Virus record (IMG/VR): IMGVR_UViG_3300017745_000037
Location: 1 to 27,709 of that record
DNA length: 27,709 bases
Source: a virus
Reading direction: 5' to 3' (one strand)
Positions 8,373 through 15,952 of this stretch are shown here, piece after piece. The notes under the pieces are model-generated. The model made no database searches and was not told where the DNA came from. It was given only the letters and a program-made list of their open reading frames with translations. The position numbers and the translations under genes were made by a program. The stretch's first letter is position 1. Every line of letters starts with the position of its first letter.

Positions 8373-8817
8373 AAATCCTTTAACAGCGAATATTGATCGT
8401 TCAAACGGCAATATTGAAATCTCCATAGCTAAAAAATATTCTGAAAAAGAAGAAGCTATGTATAAATCGTTTATGAATGTTTGCGCGACAGACGACAAAG
8501 CTTTGATCAATACATCTGCAATGGACGACGATAAAACAATGAAAGCTTGCGGAATGCAATTTGATAAAATGCGAGCAATGTTAAATGAAGTTGGCGAAGG
8601 CGGTTTAACAGAAAAACAAAAAAAATTACCTCCAGCTCTTCAAAAAGCTATCTTAAAAAAGATGAAAGAGGAAGGCAAACCTACAGAAGAAGAATCTGAA
8701 GCTGCTAGTAAACTATTATCAAAAGACGACCAAAAGAAAGAAGAAGTTGGTCCAGAAGGAGAGCTTAAGAAAGTAGATAGTCCTAAAGACCCTAAATCTG
8801 TAGAAAAAAATAAATAG
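8359..8817 (+). CDS. Small charged protein between portal and protease (unknown)
   Basis: This 152-residue, highly charged protein has no membrane segment. A mid-protein helix L-P-P-A-L-Q-K-A-I-L-K-K is followed by a Lys/Glu-rich, probably disordered tail. It starts 14 bases inside the portal gene, and its TAG stop shares its G with the GTG start of the protease gene (TAGTG), so it is translated with both. Its location in the prohead-assembly cluster suggests a head-assembly or internal head protein, but no family is recognised. Confidence 0.6.
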   Translation: MKEIKNPLTANIDRSNGNIEISIAKKYSEKEEAMYKSFMNVCATDDKALINTSAMDDDKTMKACGMQFDKMRAMLNEVGEGGLTEKQKKLPPALQKAILKKMKEEGKPTEEESEAASKLLSKDDQKKEEVGPEGELKKVDSPKDPKSVEKNK

Positions 8818-10340
8818 TGGCTCACAAGTACACAACTAATTTTGATTTTGAGGTTAGCGCCAGCGATGAAGTAGGTGGTATTATTTTGTCGAAGGCTAAC
8901 TTACAAAATTTAAAATCATTAATTCCAAACCAAGTAGATCTTAAAAAGAACATAGATTTGATGGGTGTTGCTTTTAACGCTGCTGTGGTTAACGAGTTTA
9001 ACAAAAACGGTGATGGGATTAGTACAAAAACAGCAATCGATTCCGTTCAACAGTTTGTTCACAAACCAACAAACATAGAACACAACAAGAAAAAAGTTGT
9101 AGGTCATATCGTTAACGCTGGATTTAGTGACTATGTTGATAGCTCTATTTTAATCAATGTAGACGAGAACGAAACAAATCCATTCAACATAGCTCTTGGT
9201 GCTGTGGTATACAAAACAGTTGATAGAGAGTTTTTTGAAACACTACAAAATAGCACTAACCCAAACAATAAATTACATAATGCAGTTTCAGCTAGTTGGG
9301 AAGTTGGCTTCAGTGATTACAAAATTGCTGTAGGAAGTAAAAATTTAAAAGACGCAGAAATCATTTCAGATCCAAAACAAATAACAGAAATGAAAGCTAT
9401 GTTAAAAGGTTTTGGAGGCAAAGGAAAGATGGATGATGGAACACCTTTGTATAGATTAATCGTCGGTAATGTTTATCCATTAGGTATTGGTTTTACGATG
9501 AAACCAGCAGCTAATGTAAAAGGGGTAATTTCAGAAGAAAGCATAACTCCAGAAGTAAAAGAAACAAAAGCTATAGAAATAAATACAAAACAAAACGAAC
9601 AACTACAAAAAGTTGCGGCTAAAATTTCACAAAATTTAAAAAATACTGTAAACAATAACAATATTATGGACATAGAAAACCTATTAACAGAACTCAAGAG
9701 CGATCTTCAAGAGAAAAAGTTTTCTCAAGAAGCTATTGCAGGCATGACATCAACATTTGCTGATGCCATTAAAACCAAAGATGAAGAGTACAAAGCTTCT
9801 CTTGAGGCTGCAGAAAGTGAGAAGGCTGAAATCGCAAAAGCGAATGAAGAACTCAAGACTTCTGTAGAATCAATTAAAGAAGAATTAGCTAGTGCTCAAG
9901 AGCGCATCGGAGAGTTTGAAAAAGCACAAGCTTCTGCAGAAGCAGAAACTGTTTTCAACTCACGTATGGAAGAAATTGATTCAATCTATGATTTAGAAGA
10001 AAGCGACTCTGCTTTTATTGCTGAAAAAATTAAAGGACTCGATACTTCAGAAGAAGCATACGCTTCTCTAAAGTCAGAGCTTGAAGTATTTTGGGCAAAC
10101 AAAAACAAAGAAGCTAAAGCTAAATTCGAAGAAGAAGTTCAAGCTCGCGTTAAAGAAGAAGTTGAAAAACGCCTTAGTGGTGAAACTTCAGAAGCATCAG
10201 AAACAGACGTTGAAGAAGCTTTGGATAACGCAGAAGAAACAACTTCTGAAATACCAAACAATAACGAGGCTCAAGCTTCAGCTGGAACACTTAAAGAAAA
10301 GTTTGCAGCAGCTTTCAGCCGCGATAACATTTTATCATAA
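8817..10340 (+). CDS. Prohead protease with C-terminal scaffold domain
   Basis: This 507-residue protein starts at GTG 8817, coupled by a 1-base overlap. The N-terminal ~250 residues look like a prohead maturation protease. His89 or His97 sits in P-T-N-I-E-H-N-K-K, and Ser158 or Ser160 in A-V-S-A-S-W-E-V-G-F; these are candidate catalytic residues. The remainder (from about 284) is Glu/Lys/Ala-rich coiled coil, typical of a scaffold. Fused protease and scaffold upstream of the major capsid gene is a known head-assembly arrangement (compare lambda C/Nu3). Arg codons are AGA in the first part (2 of 2) but CGN in the second (5 of 5). The catalytic residues are predicted by motif position only. 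Confidence 0.75.
   Translation: MAHKYTTNFDFEVSASDEVGGIILSKANLQNLKSLIPNQVDLKKNIDLMGVAFNAAVVNEFNKNGDGISTKTAIDSVQQFVHKPTNIEHNKKKVVGHIVNAGFSDYVDSSILINVDENETNPFNIALGAVVYKTVDREFFETLQNSTNPNNKLHNAVSASWEVGFSDYKIAVGSKNLKDAEIISDPKQITEMKAMLKGFGGKGKMDDGTPLYRLIVGNVYPLGIGFTMKPAANVKGVISEESITPEVKETKAIEINTKQNEQLQKVAAKISQNLKNTVNNNNIMDIENLLTELKSDLQEKKFSQEAIAGMTSTFADAIKTKDEEYKASLEAAESEKAEIAKANEELKTSVESIKEELASAQERIGEFEKAQASAEAETVFNSRMEEIDSIYDLEESDSAFIAEKIKGLDTSEEAYASLKSELEVFWANKNKEAKAKFEEEVQARVKEEVEKRLSGETSEASETDVEEALDNAEETTSEIPNNNEAQASAGTLKEKFAAAFSRDNILS
9646..9651 (+). promoter_or_regulatory. CTGTAA motif inside the protease gene
   Basis: AATACTGTAAACAATAAC lies within coding sequence, 14 bases before an in-frame ATG at 9666 preceded by AATATT. 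The arrangement closely matches the site before the minus-strand tail gene (CTGTAAAGAATATT, then AAATATTATGG). It is the only motif copy inside a gene that is followed by a plausible in-frame start. Confidence 0.45.
9666..10340 (+). CDS. Nested in-frame scaffold protein (internal start in the protease gene)
   Basis: An in-frame ATG at 9666 (residue 284 of the protease-scaffold) would give a 224-residue scaffold sharing the stop at 10340. Three observations support separate expression. A motif-plus-ATTATGG context like that of other gene starts precedes the ATG. The preceding residues form an Asn-rich linker (N-N-N-N-I-M). Arginine codons change from AGA before this point to CGN after it, the usage also seen in the major capsid gene. 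The product is Glu/Lys/Ala-rich, predicted helical and coiled coil, and ends with K-E-K-F-A-A-A-F. Scaffolds are needed in many copies and proteases in few, which is the known reason for nested genes such as lambda Nu3. The internal start has not been demonstrated. Confidence 0.55.
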   Translation: MDIENLLTELKSDLQEKKFSQEAIAGMTSTFADAIKTKDEEYKASLEAAESEKAEIAKANEELKTSVESIKEELASAQERIGEFEKAQASAEAETVFNSRMEEIDSIYDLEESDSAFIAEKIKGLDTSEEAYASLKSELEVFWANKNKEAKAKFEEEVQARVKEEVEKRLSGETSEASETDVEEALDNAEETTSEIPNNNEAQASAGTLKEKFAAAFSRDNILS

Positions 10341-10342
10341 AA

Positions 10343-10369
10343 TTTAACAATTAACAATTACAAAATACA
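10343..10369 (+). promoter_or_regulatory. AT-rich leader with TTAACAA direct repeats
   Basis: The 29-base gap before the decoration-like gene holds AATTTAACAATTAACAATTA, that is TTAACAA repeated in tandem, then an A-rich stretch up to ATG 10370. It has neither a (G/C)TGTAA core nor a Shine-Dalgarno sequence. It may be an unstructured translation-initiation region for a highly expressed gene. Confidence 0.3.
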
Positions 10370-11002
10370 ATGAGTCTTAGACTATTACCATTCAGACAAT
10401 ACGACGAAAATGACGTCGTGAACATGTTTGCATTGGGCAGGGAATCAGCATTAGCTGCTACAACTGACGATGGAAACGGTTCTAACGGGGTATTTGTATC
10501 AATCGCAACAGGAAACTTCGACGCAGACACAATTGAGTATGTATCGGATTCATATCTAGGTAAATCAGATTATCCTTTTGTCGGTCCAGATCAATACCCA
10601 GTGAACTCAGCATTAACCGTTGCTGCAACGACATCTGGAGCCATTCCTTTCGGAATTACTCTGAATCAAACTGCAAAGAACGATGAAAATGGTGAGAAAT
10701 TATTATATAACGCAACTAAAAAAGAAGAGCTTCAAGCTGTTCTTCCTGGACAGACCGTACCTATCGCTACAAAAGGCATTTTCACTTTAGGGTTGAATGC
10801 TGTTGATGGTGGCGCAGGCACTAATGTTTTCACAGTTGGCACAGGTATCAAAATATCTAATACAAGTGCAGGTAAAATCACTGGAGTAGCTCCAACTGAT
10901 TCAACTTCATTTGGTACAGTTATTGGTACAGGTGAGCGTACTTCTACAGGCGGTCTTACAGATCAGTTTGTTGGAAAATATGTTGTCGTTAAGATTGGAT
11001 AA
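10370..11002 (+). CDS. Capsid decoration-like protein
   Basis: This 210-residue protein is Gly/Thr/Ala-rich and predicted mainly beta strand, with no Cys, membrane segment or catalytic motif. It ends in a beta strand K-Y-V-V-V-K-I-G. It lies directly before the major capsid gene, the usual place of head decoration or stabilisation proteins (lambda gpD position). The start is ATG 10370, the first in frame, preceded by an A/T-rich leader. The gap to the capsid gene is only 18 bases, so the two are probably co-transcribed. The role is inferred from position and composition; I do not claim a specific decoration family. Confidence 0.55.
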   Translation: MSLRLLPFRQYDENDVVNMFALGRESALAATTDDGNGSNGVFVSIATGNFDADTIEYVSDSYLGKSDYPFVGPDQYPVNSALTVAATTSGAIPFGITLNQTAKNDENGEKLLYNATKKEELQAVLPGQTVPIATKGIFTLGLNAVDGGAGTNVFTVGTGIKISNTSAGKITGVAPTDSTSFGTVIGTGERTSTGGLTDQFVGKYVVVKIG

Positions 11003-11020
11003 GAAAGGAAATTATTTATT

Positions 11021-12181
11021 ATGAAAATCACTTTAAAAAATACACCAGAACAAGTAGAGCTTGTTAAAGCTATGGCTTCTCGCAACCGCGATGTAGCTTA
11101 TGAAGCGCAAACAGCTCTTGCTGAGTTCATCGGACCAGTTTTAGCAGAGGTTATTAACCAAGCACCAGCTTTGTCTAACCTTTTCACAACTCTTCAGTAC
11201 AATGCAGATGATAATCCTTCAATTCCGTTGGATCTTTATCATGACATTGCTGACGAAGATTACGTACAAGTTTACAGCCAGTCTCGCGCTGGAGGTTTAC
11301 CAACTTCAGAAGTTTTACCAACATCATCAGAGTTAAAACTTGCTACATATTCACTTGATTCAGCAGTTAGCTTCGATCGTCGCTATGCAGCTAAATCACG
11401 CATGGATGTTGTCGCAAAAACAATGACTCGTGTTGCTCAAGAAATTCTTATTAAGCAAAACAAAATCTCAGCAAACGTTGTTATGAATGCTCTTTCAGAA
11501 GCGCATAAAAACAATAGCATCGTTCTAAGTGAATCAGCTGCGATCAAACGTTTTGTTCTTGCTGACTTAAACCACATGATCACACGTTCAAAAAGAATCG
11601 TTACATCATTCCAAGGCGGCACTCCTGCTGGAGACCGTGGTCGCGGAGTGACTGATCTTATCGTTTCTCCAGAGCTTGTTGAAGAGTTACGTGCTATTGC
11701 ATATAACCCAATCAACACTGCTGGTGCTCCTGTAGGTGGTACTGATGCAGTTCGCACTGCTGATGCAATCGCTCAAGAAGCATTTAGCGCTGCTGGTGCT
11801 CCAAGCTTCTATGGTATCAATATCATCGAGCTTAACGAAATGGGTGGAACATCATTAGGAACTACTGAAAGAAGCTTCAACAGTACCTATCGTACATTCG
11901 GTGCTGCTAACGGTACAAGCATCGCTCACTTCGATGGAACAGCTGGTACTGAAGTATTCCAAGCTGACGACGAGCTAGTTCTTGGTATCGACCGCACACG
12001 TGAATCATTGATTCGCCCAGTTGCAGTTGACGCTGAAAATGGTGGTGAGTTCAACTTAATCGCTGACGATCAGTACAGCATCCGTCAAAACAAGATCGGT
12101 TACTTCGGTTCACTCGAAGAAGGTCGTGTTGTTCTTGACGATCGTGCTCTAATCGGAACAGTCATTAAGACAGCTACCTGA
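11021..12181 (+). CDS. Major capsid protein (HK97-fold candidate)
   Basis: This 386-residue protein follows protease, scaffold and decoration genes and precedes a strong terminator, the canonical major capsid position. A helical N-terminal arm is followed by mixed alpha/beta sequence, with a helix of K-N-K-I-S-A-N-V-V-M-N type near 145 (spine-helix-like) and a glycine-rich loop after it. Codon use is distinctive: about 20 of 22 Arg codons are CGT or CGC, against mostly AGA in neighbouring genes, and GC content is visibly higher, as expected for a very highly expressed gene. AAAGGAA lies about 11 bases before the ATG, one of the few weak Shine-Dalgarno-like sequences here. Two stops follow in tandem (TGA TAA). 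Confidence 0.85.
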   Translation: MKITLKNTPEQVELVKAMASRNRDVAYEAQTALAEFIGPVLAEVINQAPALSNLFTTLQYNADDNPSIPLDLYHDIADEDYVQVYSQSRAGGLPTSEVLPTSSELKLATYSLDSAVSFDRRYAAKSRMDVVAKTMTRVAQEILIKQNKISANVVMNALSEAHKNNSIVLSESAAIKRFVLADLNHMITRSKRIVTSFQGGTPAGDRGRGVTDLIVSPELVEELRAIAYNPINTAGAPVGGTDAVRTADAIAQEAFSAAGAPSFYGINIIELNEMGGTSLGTTERSFNSTYRTFGAANGTSIAHFDGTAGTEVFQADDELVLGIDRTRESLIRPVAVDAENGGEFNLIADDQYSIRQNKIGYFGSLEEGRVVLDDRALIGTVIKTAT

Positions 12182-12200
12182 TAAGTTAGTACAACAATTT

Positions 12201-12232
12201 AAAAGCCACTCTTCGGAGTGGCTTTTTTTTTT
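12201..12232 (+). terminator. Strong intrinsic terminator after the capsid gene
   Basis: The stem AAAAGCCACTC/GAGTGGCTTTT is perfect, with a TTCG tetraloop (12212-12215), and is followed by a run of T to 12232. UUCG-closed GC stems with a U-tract are classic Rho-independent terminators. It ends the head transcript; a GTGTAA motif follows 16 bases later. Confidence 0.93.
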
Positions 12233-12248
12233 GAAAAAATTAAATTCA

Positions 12249-12254
12249 GTGTAA
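12249..12254 (+). promoter_or_regulatory. GTGTAA motif after the capsid terminator
   Basis: ATTCAGTGTAATATATAAT lies between the capsid terminator and ATG 12263, with 8 bases between core and ATG. Because a strong terminator lies just upstream, new transcription must begin near here if the following genes are expressed independently. This makes it the best single argument that the motif is a promoter. Confidence 0.6.
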
Positions 12255-12262
12255 TATATAAT

Positions 12263-12898
12263 ATGGAAGAAGATAAAAATCTACATGACTTAAAGGGAGA
12301 ATTTGTTGAAGATATGGCTAACGCTATAGAAAACGATGAAATCAGAAACGATGATCCTTTGGAAGAACTAGAAGAAGCTAATGGAAAAGAACAAGAATCA
12401 GAAGCTTCGGAAGAGCCTAATTTGGATGAATTAGAATATGCTGATGGCAAGGAAAGGGATGAGCTAGATTTGATTGAAGAACAAGAAAAAATCTTTGGCA
12501 CAAATATGTTGAGCCCTTTTAAAACTGCGGACATGAGAATATTCAGACGCAATCTAGAAACAATGACAAGAGATCAAATGAGCTCTATGGCAGAGCGTAC
12601 AGCTTGCAGAATATATTCAAATGAGCAAGAACAAAAAGAAGAACTTACAAGAGGTTTTGTTGACTGGTGTAAGATGAATGCAGGAGCTTTCCAAACAGAT
12701 GCATCAAAAAAAGCAGAAAAAGGGGCTAGAGCTAAAGCATTTGAGGATTCTGTAAGTGTAAAAGAATTAGAGGAAAAGCTTAAATCTAAATCATTATCAG
12801 ATATTCAATCCACTGCAGCTCGCTTAGGATTCAATCCTGGCTTTGATAAAAATAGGCTTATTAATCTAATTAAGCAAGAATATCAAAGACAATCATGA
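12263..12898 (+). CDS. Acidic protein with SAP/Rho-N-like C-terminus
   Basis: This 211-residue protein starts at ATG 12263. A GTG 45 bases upstream extends the frame but lies in the terminator stem and is rejected. The first ~75 residues are strongly acidic and contain an imperfect duplication (L-E-E-L-E-E-A-N-G-K-E and L-D-E-L-E-Y-A-D-G-K-E). A helical middle follows. The last ~40 residues (K-S-L-S-D-I-Q-S-T-A-A-R-L-G-F, then N-R-L-I-N-L-I-K) have the helix-extended loop-helix pattern of SAP or Rho N-terminal nucleic-acid-binding motifs. Its stop overlaps the next start as ATGA. A head-completion or DNA-contacting virion role is possible; function unknown. Confidence 0.6.
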   Translation: MEEDKNLHDLKGEFVEDMANAIENDEIRNDDPLEELEEANGKEQESEASEEPNLDELEYADGKERDELDLIEEQEKIFGTNMLSPFKTADMRIFRRNLETMTRDQMSSMAERTACRIYSNEQEQKEELTRGFVDWCKMNAGAFQTDASKKAEKGARAKAFEDSVSVKELEEKLKSKSLSDIQSTAARLGFNPGFDKNRLINLIKQEYQRQS

Positions 12899-13353
12899 AC
12901 ATAAGCGATTTAGCTACCCAAATATATCATCAAGAGTTTGATTCAACTGGCGTATCCCACACAGCAATTTCTGGGTGGCTTGCCAACAACTTGGGTTTGT
13001 TAAATACTTATTTGTATACCAGTTTCTCTGGAGACAGTGCGCAAATCTCTGGATTTGGCCTAGAAGAGGCTGATATATACAAAGAGATGTACATATACCA
13101 TCACTACACAAAACAGGCTAGAAACACCCTTAGAGGCATAGCAAACGATACAAATGGAAACATATTAAGCGTACGTGATGGCGACAACAGTATTACCTTT
13201 GTAAATAAAAACGAAGTAACAAAAGTTTACAAAAGTTTAGCTAATGATTCTTATGATAAACTATTAAGAATGATACAAAGCTACAATAGTTACAATGCAT
13301 CACCCAGACAAGTTGGTGGTGTGGAAACCTTAATTTCTCCCACTGGAATTTAA
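12895..13353 (+). CDS. Head-tail connector (adaptor) candidate
   Basis: This 152-residue, mainly helical protein follows the head genes and is coupled to the gene before it by a 4-base ATGA overlap. Size, helical character and place after the capsid gene match adaptor proteins that attach under the portal (HK97 gp6/SPP1 gp15 position). A conserved-looking stretch Y-K-E-M-Y-I-Y-H-H-Y is followed by a loop and a basic helix ending L-L-R-M-I-Q-S-Y-N. A bidirectional terminator follows, and the next genes are on the other strand. The role is inferred from position and size. Confidence 0.5.
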   Translation: MNISDLATQIYHQEFDSTGVSHTAISGWLANNLGLLNTYLYTSFSGDSAQISGFGLEEADIYKEMYIYHHYTKQARNTLRGIANDTNGNILSVRDGDNSITFVNKNEVTKVYKSLANDSYDKLLRMIQSYNSYNASPRQVGGVETLISPTGI

Positions 13354-13361
13354 TAATAAAA

Positions 13362-13390
13362 AAACCCCGCTTTTACGCGGGGTTTCGTTT
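13362..13390. terminator. Bidirectional terminator between convergent genes
   Basis: The perfect stem AAACCCCGC (13362-13370)/GCGGGGTTT (13377-13385) has a 6-base loop. On the plus strand TTTCGTTTTT follows; on the minus strand a clean run of seven T follows. It lies between the plus-strand gene ending at 13353 and the minus-strand gene ending at 13409, so it can stop transcription from both sides. Confidence 0.9.
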
Positions 13391-13408
13391 TTAAATCTTT
13401 CGTAAGTA

Positions 13409-14701
13409 TTATACGAATACTTGATCGCCACCAGGGCCTGCTGCAATACCAGAGAAGAAAACGTTGTTAGTTGTATCGTCTGGACCACCAATAGTAACAG
13501 AGAATGTTAAATCAACTGTCTTATTAGGACCAATACTTGAACTAACTGCTTCAGATTCTACTTTAGCATTTTTCAGTGTGTACTCTACTTGTTTAGATCC
13601 AGCAGTATTTGCGAATGAGAATGATAATTCATCAATAAAGCTATCATTTGCAATAACGTCATGTAAAGCTTGGTCTTGAGTTTCATTTACAACAGCACTA
13701 ACTGATAGTGTTGGAGTAATTGGGAAATCAGCAACACGAGCAAAAGCGAATGTTGAACCAAGTTTTTCAATTGGAGTTCTTGATAAAGGAACACTTAGTG
13801 AAATACTTTGGATGTGGCCGTCTGATGAGCCTCCACCAATTTTAAAGAAGCCTTTAGTATTACCTAAAGATAATGACATGTCGCCTGGTTTCAAAGCGTT
13901 AACAATAGCAGCTCCAGTAGATTGACTTGGAGCACTTAATATGACACCAGATCCCTGAGTAGCAAGCTGTGTTCCATTTGTTACGTCAACACCTACACCA
14001 CTAATAAAACCTTTAACGCCAGCATTAATTTCTACAGAGCTACCTGGTTTACCAGCAGCTGACCGTGCGACATCAAAACTTCCGTCTTTAATTTCACCTG
14101 CTGCTGCAGCTCCTGTATCTAAAATGTTACCAGCTCCAAATTCTACAACTGAACCTGCAAGACCAGTGACACCAGAAACTTGAGTTGTTGAATTAGCATT
14201 CAAACCTTCTAGAGAAACTGTGATTGTTGGGAAATCTCCAACTGATGCGTCTAAAGAATAATCAGAAAGATAGCAGTTACCTAATCCAATTGTACTGTAG
14301 TCATTTGTTTTTTCTGTTCGAGCAACGTTAGCATCCTTACCTTCTGGAGTAGTTAACATATAAAGATTAATACCAGAGGTAGCATTTTCTGAAGTTGCGG
14401 AAATTTGATTTGAAATAAATCCCGTTGATAATGTTCCCGATGTAGGGGAGAATCCGAGTGCGAGCTCATTAAAACCATCACCAAGTAAATAGGTTAGGTC
14501 AACCGAAACTGTTGGAGTTTCTAAGATAGTTGAGTCGATACGAGCTAAAGCACCGAATTGGTTAACGTCTGTTCTGTTAACATTGAAAGAATAATTAGCA
14601 GATTGAATTCTTCGAAGCTGCTTATGCTCTATTCTTCCAGTAGAACGAACCGACTTACTAGCGTATAACGCGTCTGATTGATAAATGATTCTATTAGCCA
14701 T
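13409..14701 (-). CDS. Large tail-tube-like protein
   Basis: This 430-residue, beta-rich protein has few charged residues and many Ser, Thr, Gly and Val. It appears to have two related halves: the N-terminal one with Y-S-F-N at 37-40 and N-x-Y-L-S-x-Y-S, the C-terminal one with S-R-T-P-I-E-K-L-G-S and more beta strands. The same signatures occur in the 273-residue protein at 717, and the N-terminal one in the partial protein at 27476. It is last in the minus-strand block, after head-closure and tail-completion candidates, which is the tail-tube position. Because it is expected in many copies, a tail tube or major tail protein is the best reading. The start is ATG 14701, with a CTGTAA motif 15 bases upstream. 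Confidence 0.62.
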   Translation of the reverse strand: MANRIIYQSDALYASKSVRSTGRIEHKQLRRIQSANYSFNVNRTDVNQFGALARIDSTILETPTVSVDLTYLLGDGFNELALGFSPTSGTLSTGFISNQISATSENATSGINLYMLTTPEGKDANVARTEKTNDYSTIGLGNCYLSDYSLDASVGDFPTITVSLEGLNANSTTQVSGVTGLAGSVVEFGAGNILDTGAAAAGEIKDGSFDVARSAAGKPGSSVEINAGVKGFISGVGVDVTNGTQLATQGSGVILSAPSQSTGAAIVNALKPGDMSLSLGNTKGFFKIGGGSSDGHIQSISLSVPLSRTPIEKLGSTFAFARVADFPITPTLSVSAVVNETQDQALHDVIANDSFIDELSFSFANTAGSKQVEYTLKNAKVESEAVSSSIGPNKTVDLTFSVTIGGPDDTTNNVFFSGIAAGPGGDQVFV

Positions 14702-14716
14702 AATATTTAATATTCT

Positions 14717-14722
14717 TTACAG
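14717..14722 (-). promoter_or_regulatory. CTGTAA motif (minus strand) before the tail-tube-like gene
   Basis: On the minus strand TTTAACTGTAAAGAATATT precedes ATG 14701 by 15 bases, inside the 42-base gap that follows the 402-residue gene. It would give the abundant tube-like gene its own transcript. There is no Shine-Dalgarno sequence. Confidence 0.48.
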
Positions 14723-14743
14723 TTAAATTCTTTAAATGTGAAA

Positions 14744-15952
14744 TTAAGCACGAGGAAATCTATTAATGGATACATCAAAATCTACAAATCCAACCTTTAC
14801 ATCTCCTGGTAACGCTGTTTCTGTTCTTTCTGCAAGTTTTGAGGTGACAACATTTTCTATGTAAAACTCTCCAGTTGGTGATTTAAACTCGTTTACTAAA
14901 TTCGTATAATTAAAAGATCCATTCTTTATATCACCTAGTTCTGTTGTAGGATGACCAGTAAATGGAATTTTGGTAAATGTGGTATATCTTGTATCAGCAA
15001 ATATAGATAGTATTCCATCTAGTTGATATTGATTTTCTGACATTACTACAGCCTTAATTGAATTGGTTGTTTTGTCTTCCCCACCAAATGCAAATCCTTC
15101 ATTTCTAGTTAATTCTGAATTAATAAAAACAGCAGGTAACATTTTATCATATGGTTTAACACCAGATAAAATTTTTCCATATCTACTATTTAATTCTAGA
15201 CTGCTATTTAATATTAAATCTTCTTCACTATCATTTGTGATATATATATTAAAATCTTTAACAGCAAAAGTTCCTGTAATTAATGCAGAAGAATCTAAAA
15301 GATTACCAGTTTCTAAAACTCTACCATTTTCAAAATCAAATGTAAATCCAGTTAATCCACTAACCAAAAAACTATCAAATGCTGGAAATGAACCACCAAC
15401 AGCATTAACTCTAGTCCAATCAGGGACTTGCCATGGAAAACTGTAACCAGTATTTGTAGCTCTCCAAGCAACTGAAGCGGATTGAGCTTGGTTAGTATCT
15501 TTTAATTCCCACTTTCCTGTTAATCTTGAGTGGCCAAGGCTTTCATTAATTGCGCTGTTTCTTATCCTTAAACTTAAACTTTGTTGACTTCTAAAAACCA
15601 AATTTTGTTTAGTTGTATTTAATTTGTCAAAAACCCCATCAAAATTATTAGCGCTTATAGCTGGCCCCACATTCGAAACAGAAAATCCAGTAATAGCATC
15701 ATTATTTGCTGATGAATTGCTTCTTCCAGTGCCCATAAGAGTTGTAGGTATTTCTGCACCAGGAACTGAAGAATCTGTAACCCATTGTTTGTAGGGACTA
15801 GCAAAAACGTTAAAACTATCTGGTAGTCTATCGTCTTCAAAATAATATAACTGACCTGTTTGATTTGAAAAGGCCTCACCTTTAGTCAACAAATGATTGT
15901 CAAACCAAAGCATAAAACTAGTCATTACTTCATGTTGGAATTGTGGCTTCAT
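14744..15952 (-). CDS. Virion structural protein of unknown role (402 aa)
   Basis: This 402-residue protein is mostly predicted beta strand after a helical N-terminus (V-M-T-S-F-M-L-W-F-D-N-H-L-L-T-K-G-E). Aromatic residues are frequent; there is no Cys cluster and no membrane segment. It lies between a tail-completion candidate and the tail-tube-like gene. In siphophages that slot often holds the tail terminator, but this protein is far longer than usual terminators (about 130-200 residues). It could be a tail or neck decoration protein or a fused completion protein. Its start overlaps the end of the upstream gene as ATGA (15949-15952). Confidence 0.5.
   Translation of the reverse strand: MKPQFQHEVMTSFMLWFDNHLLTKGEAFSNQTGQLYYFEDDRLPDSFNVFASPYKQWVTDSSVPGAEIPTTLMGTGRSNSSANNDAITGFSVSNVGPAISANNFDGVFDKLNTTKQNLVFRSQQSLSLRIRNSAINESLGHSRLTGKWELKDTNQAQSASVAWRATNTGYSFPWQVPDWTRVNAVGGSFPAFDSFLVSGLTGFTFDFENGRVLETGNLLDSSALITGTFAVKDFNIYITNDSEEDLILNSSLELNSRYGKILSGVKPYDKMLPAVFINSELTRNEGFAFGGEDKTTNSIKAVVMSENQYQLDGILSIFADTRYTTFTKIPFTGHPTTELGDIKNGSFNYTNLVNEFKSPTGEFYIENVVTSKLAERTETALPGDVKVGFVDFDVSINRFPRA

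Noticed and set aside
10081-10347. Lys-rich 88-codon frame overlapping the scaffold coding region
   Set aside because: Its Lys/Leu monotony is an out-of-frame reading of Glu/Ala/Lys-rich scaffold codons; the scaffold frame is clearly the real one.
12218-12262. Upstream GTG start extending the acidic protein by 15 residues
   Set aside because: The GTG is part of the capsid terminator stem, and the extension (F-F-F-E-K) encodes the T-tract. ATG 12263 is the sensible start.
15063-15446. 127-codon plus-strand open frame inside the minus-strand 402-residue gene
   Set aside because: It is antisense to a gene that fits a coupled operon, and no start signal precedes it.
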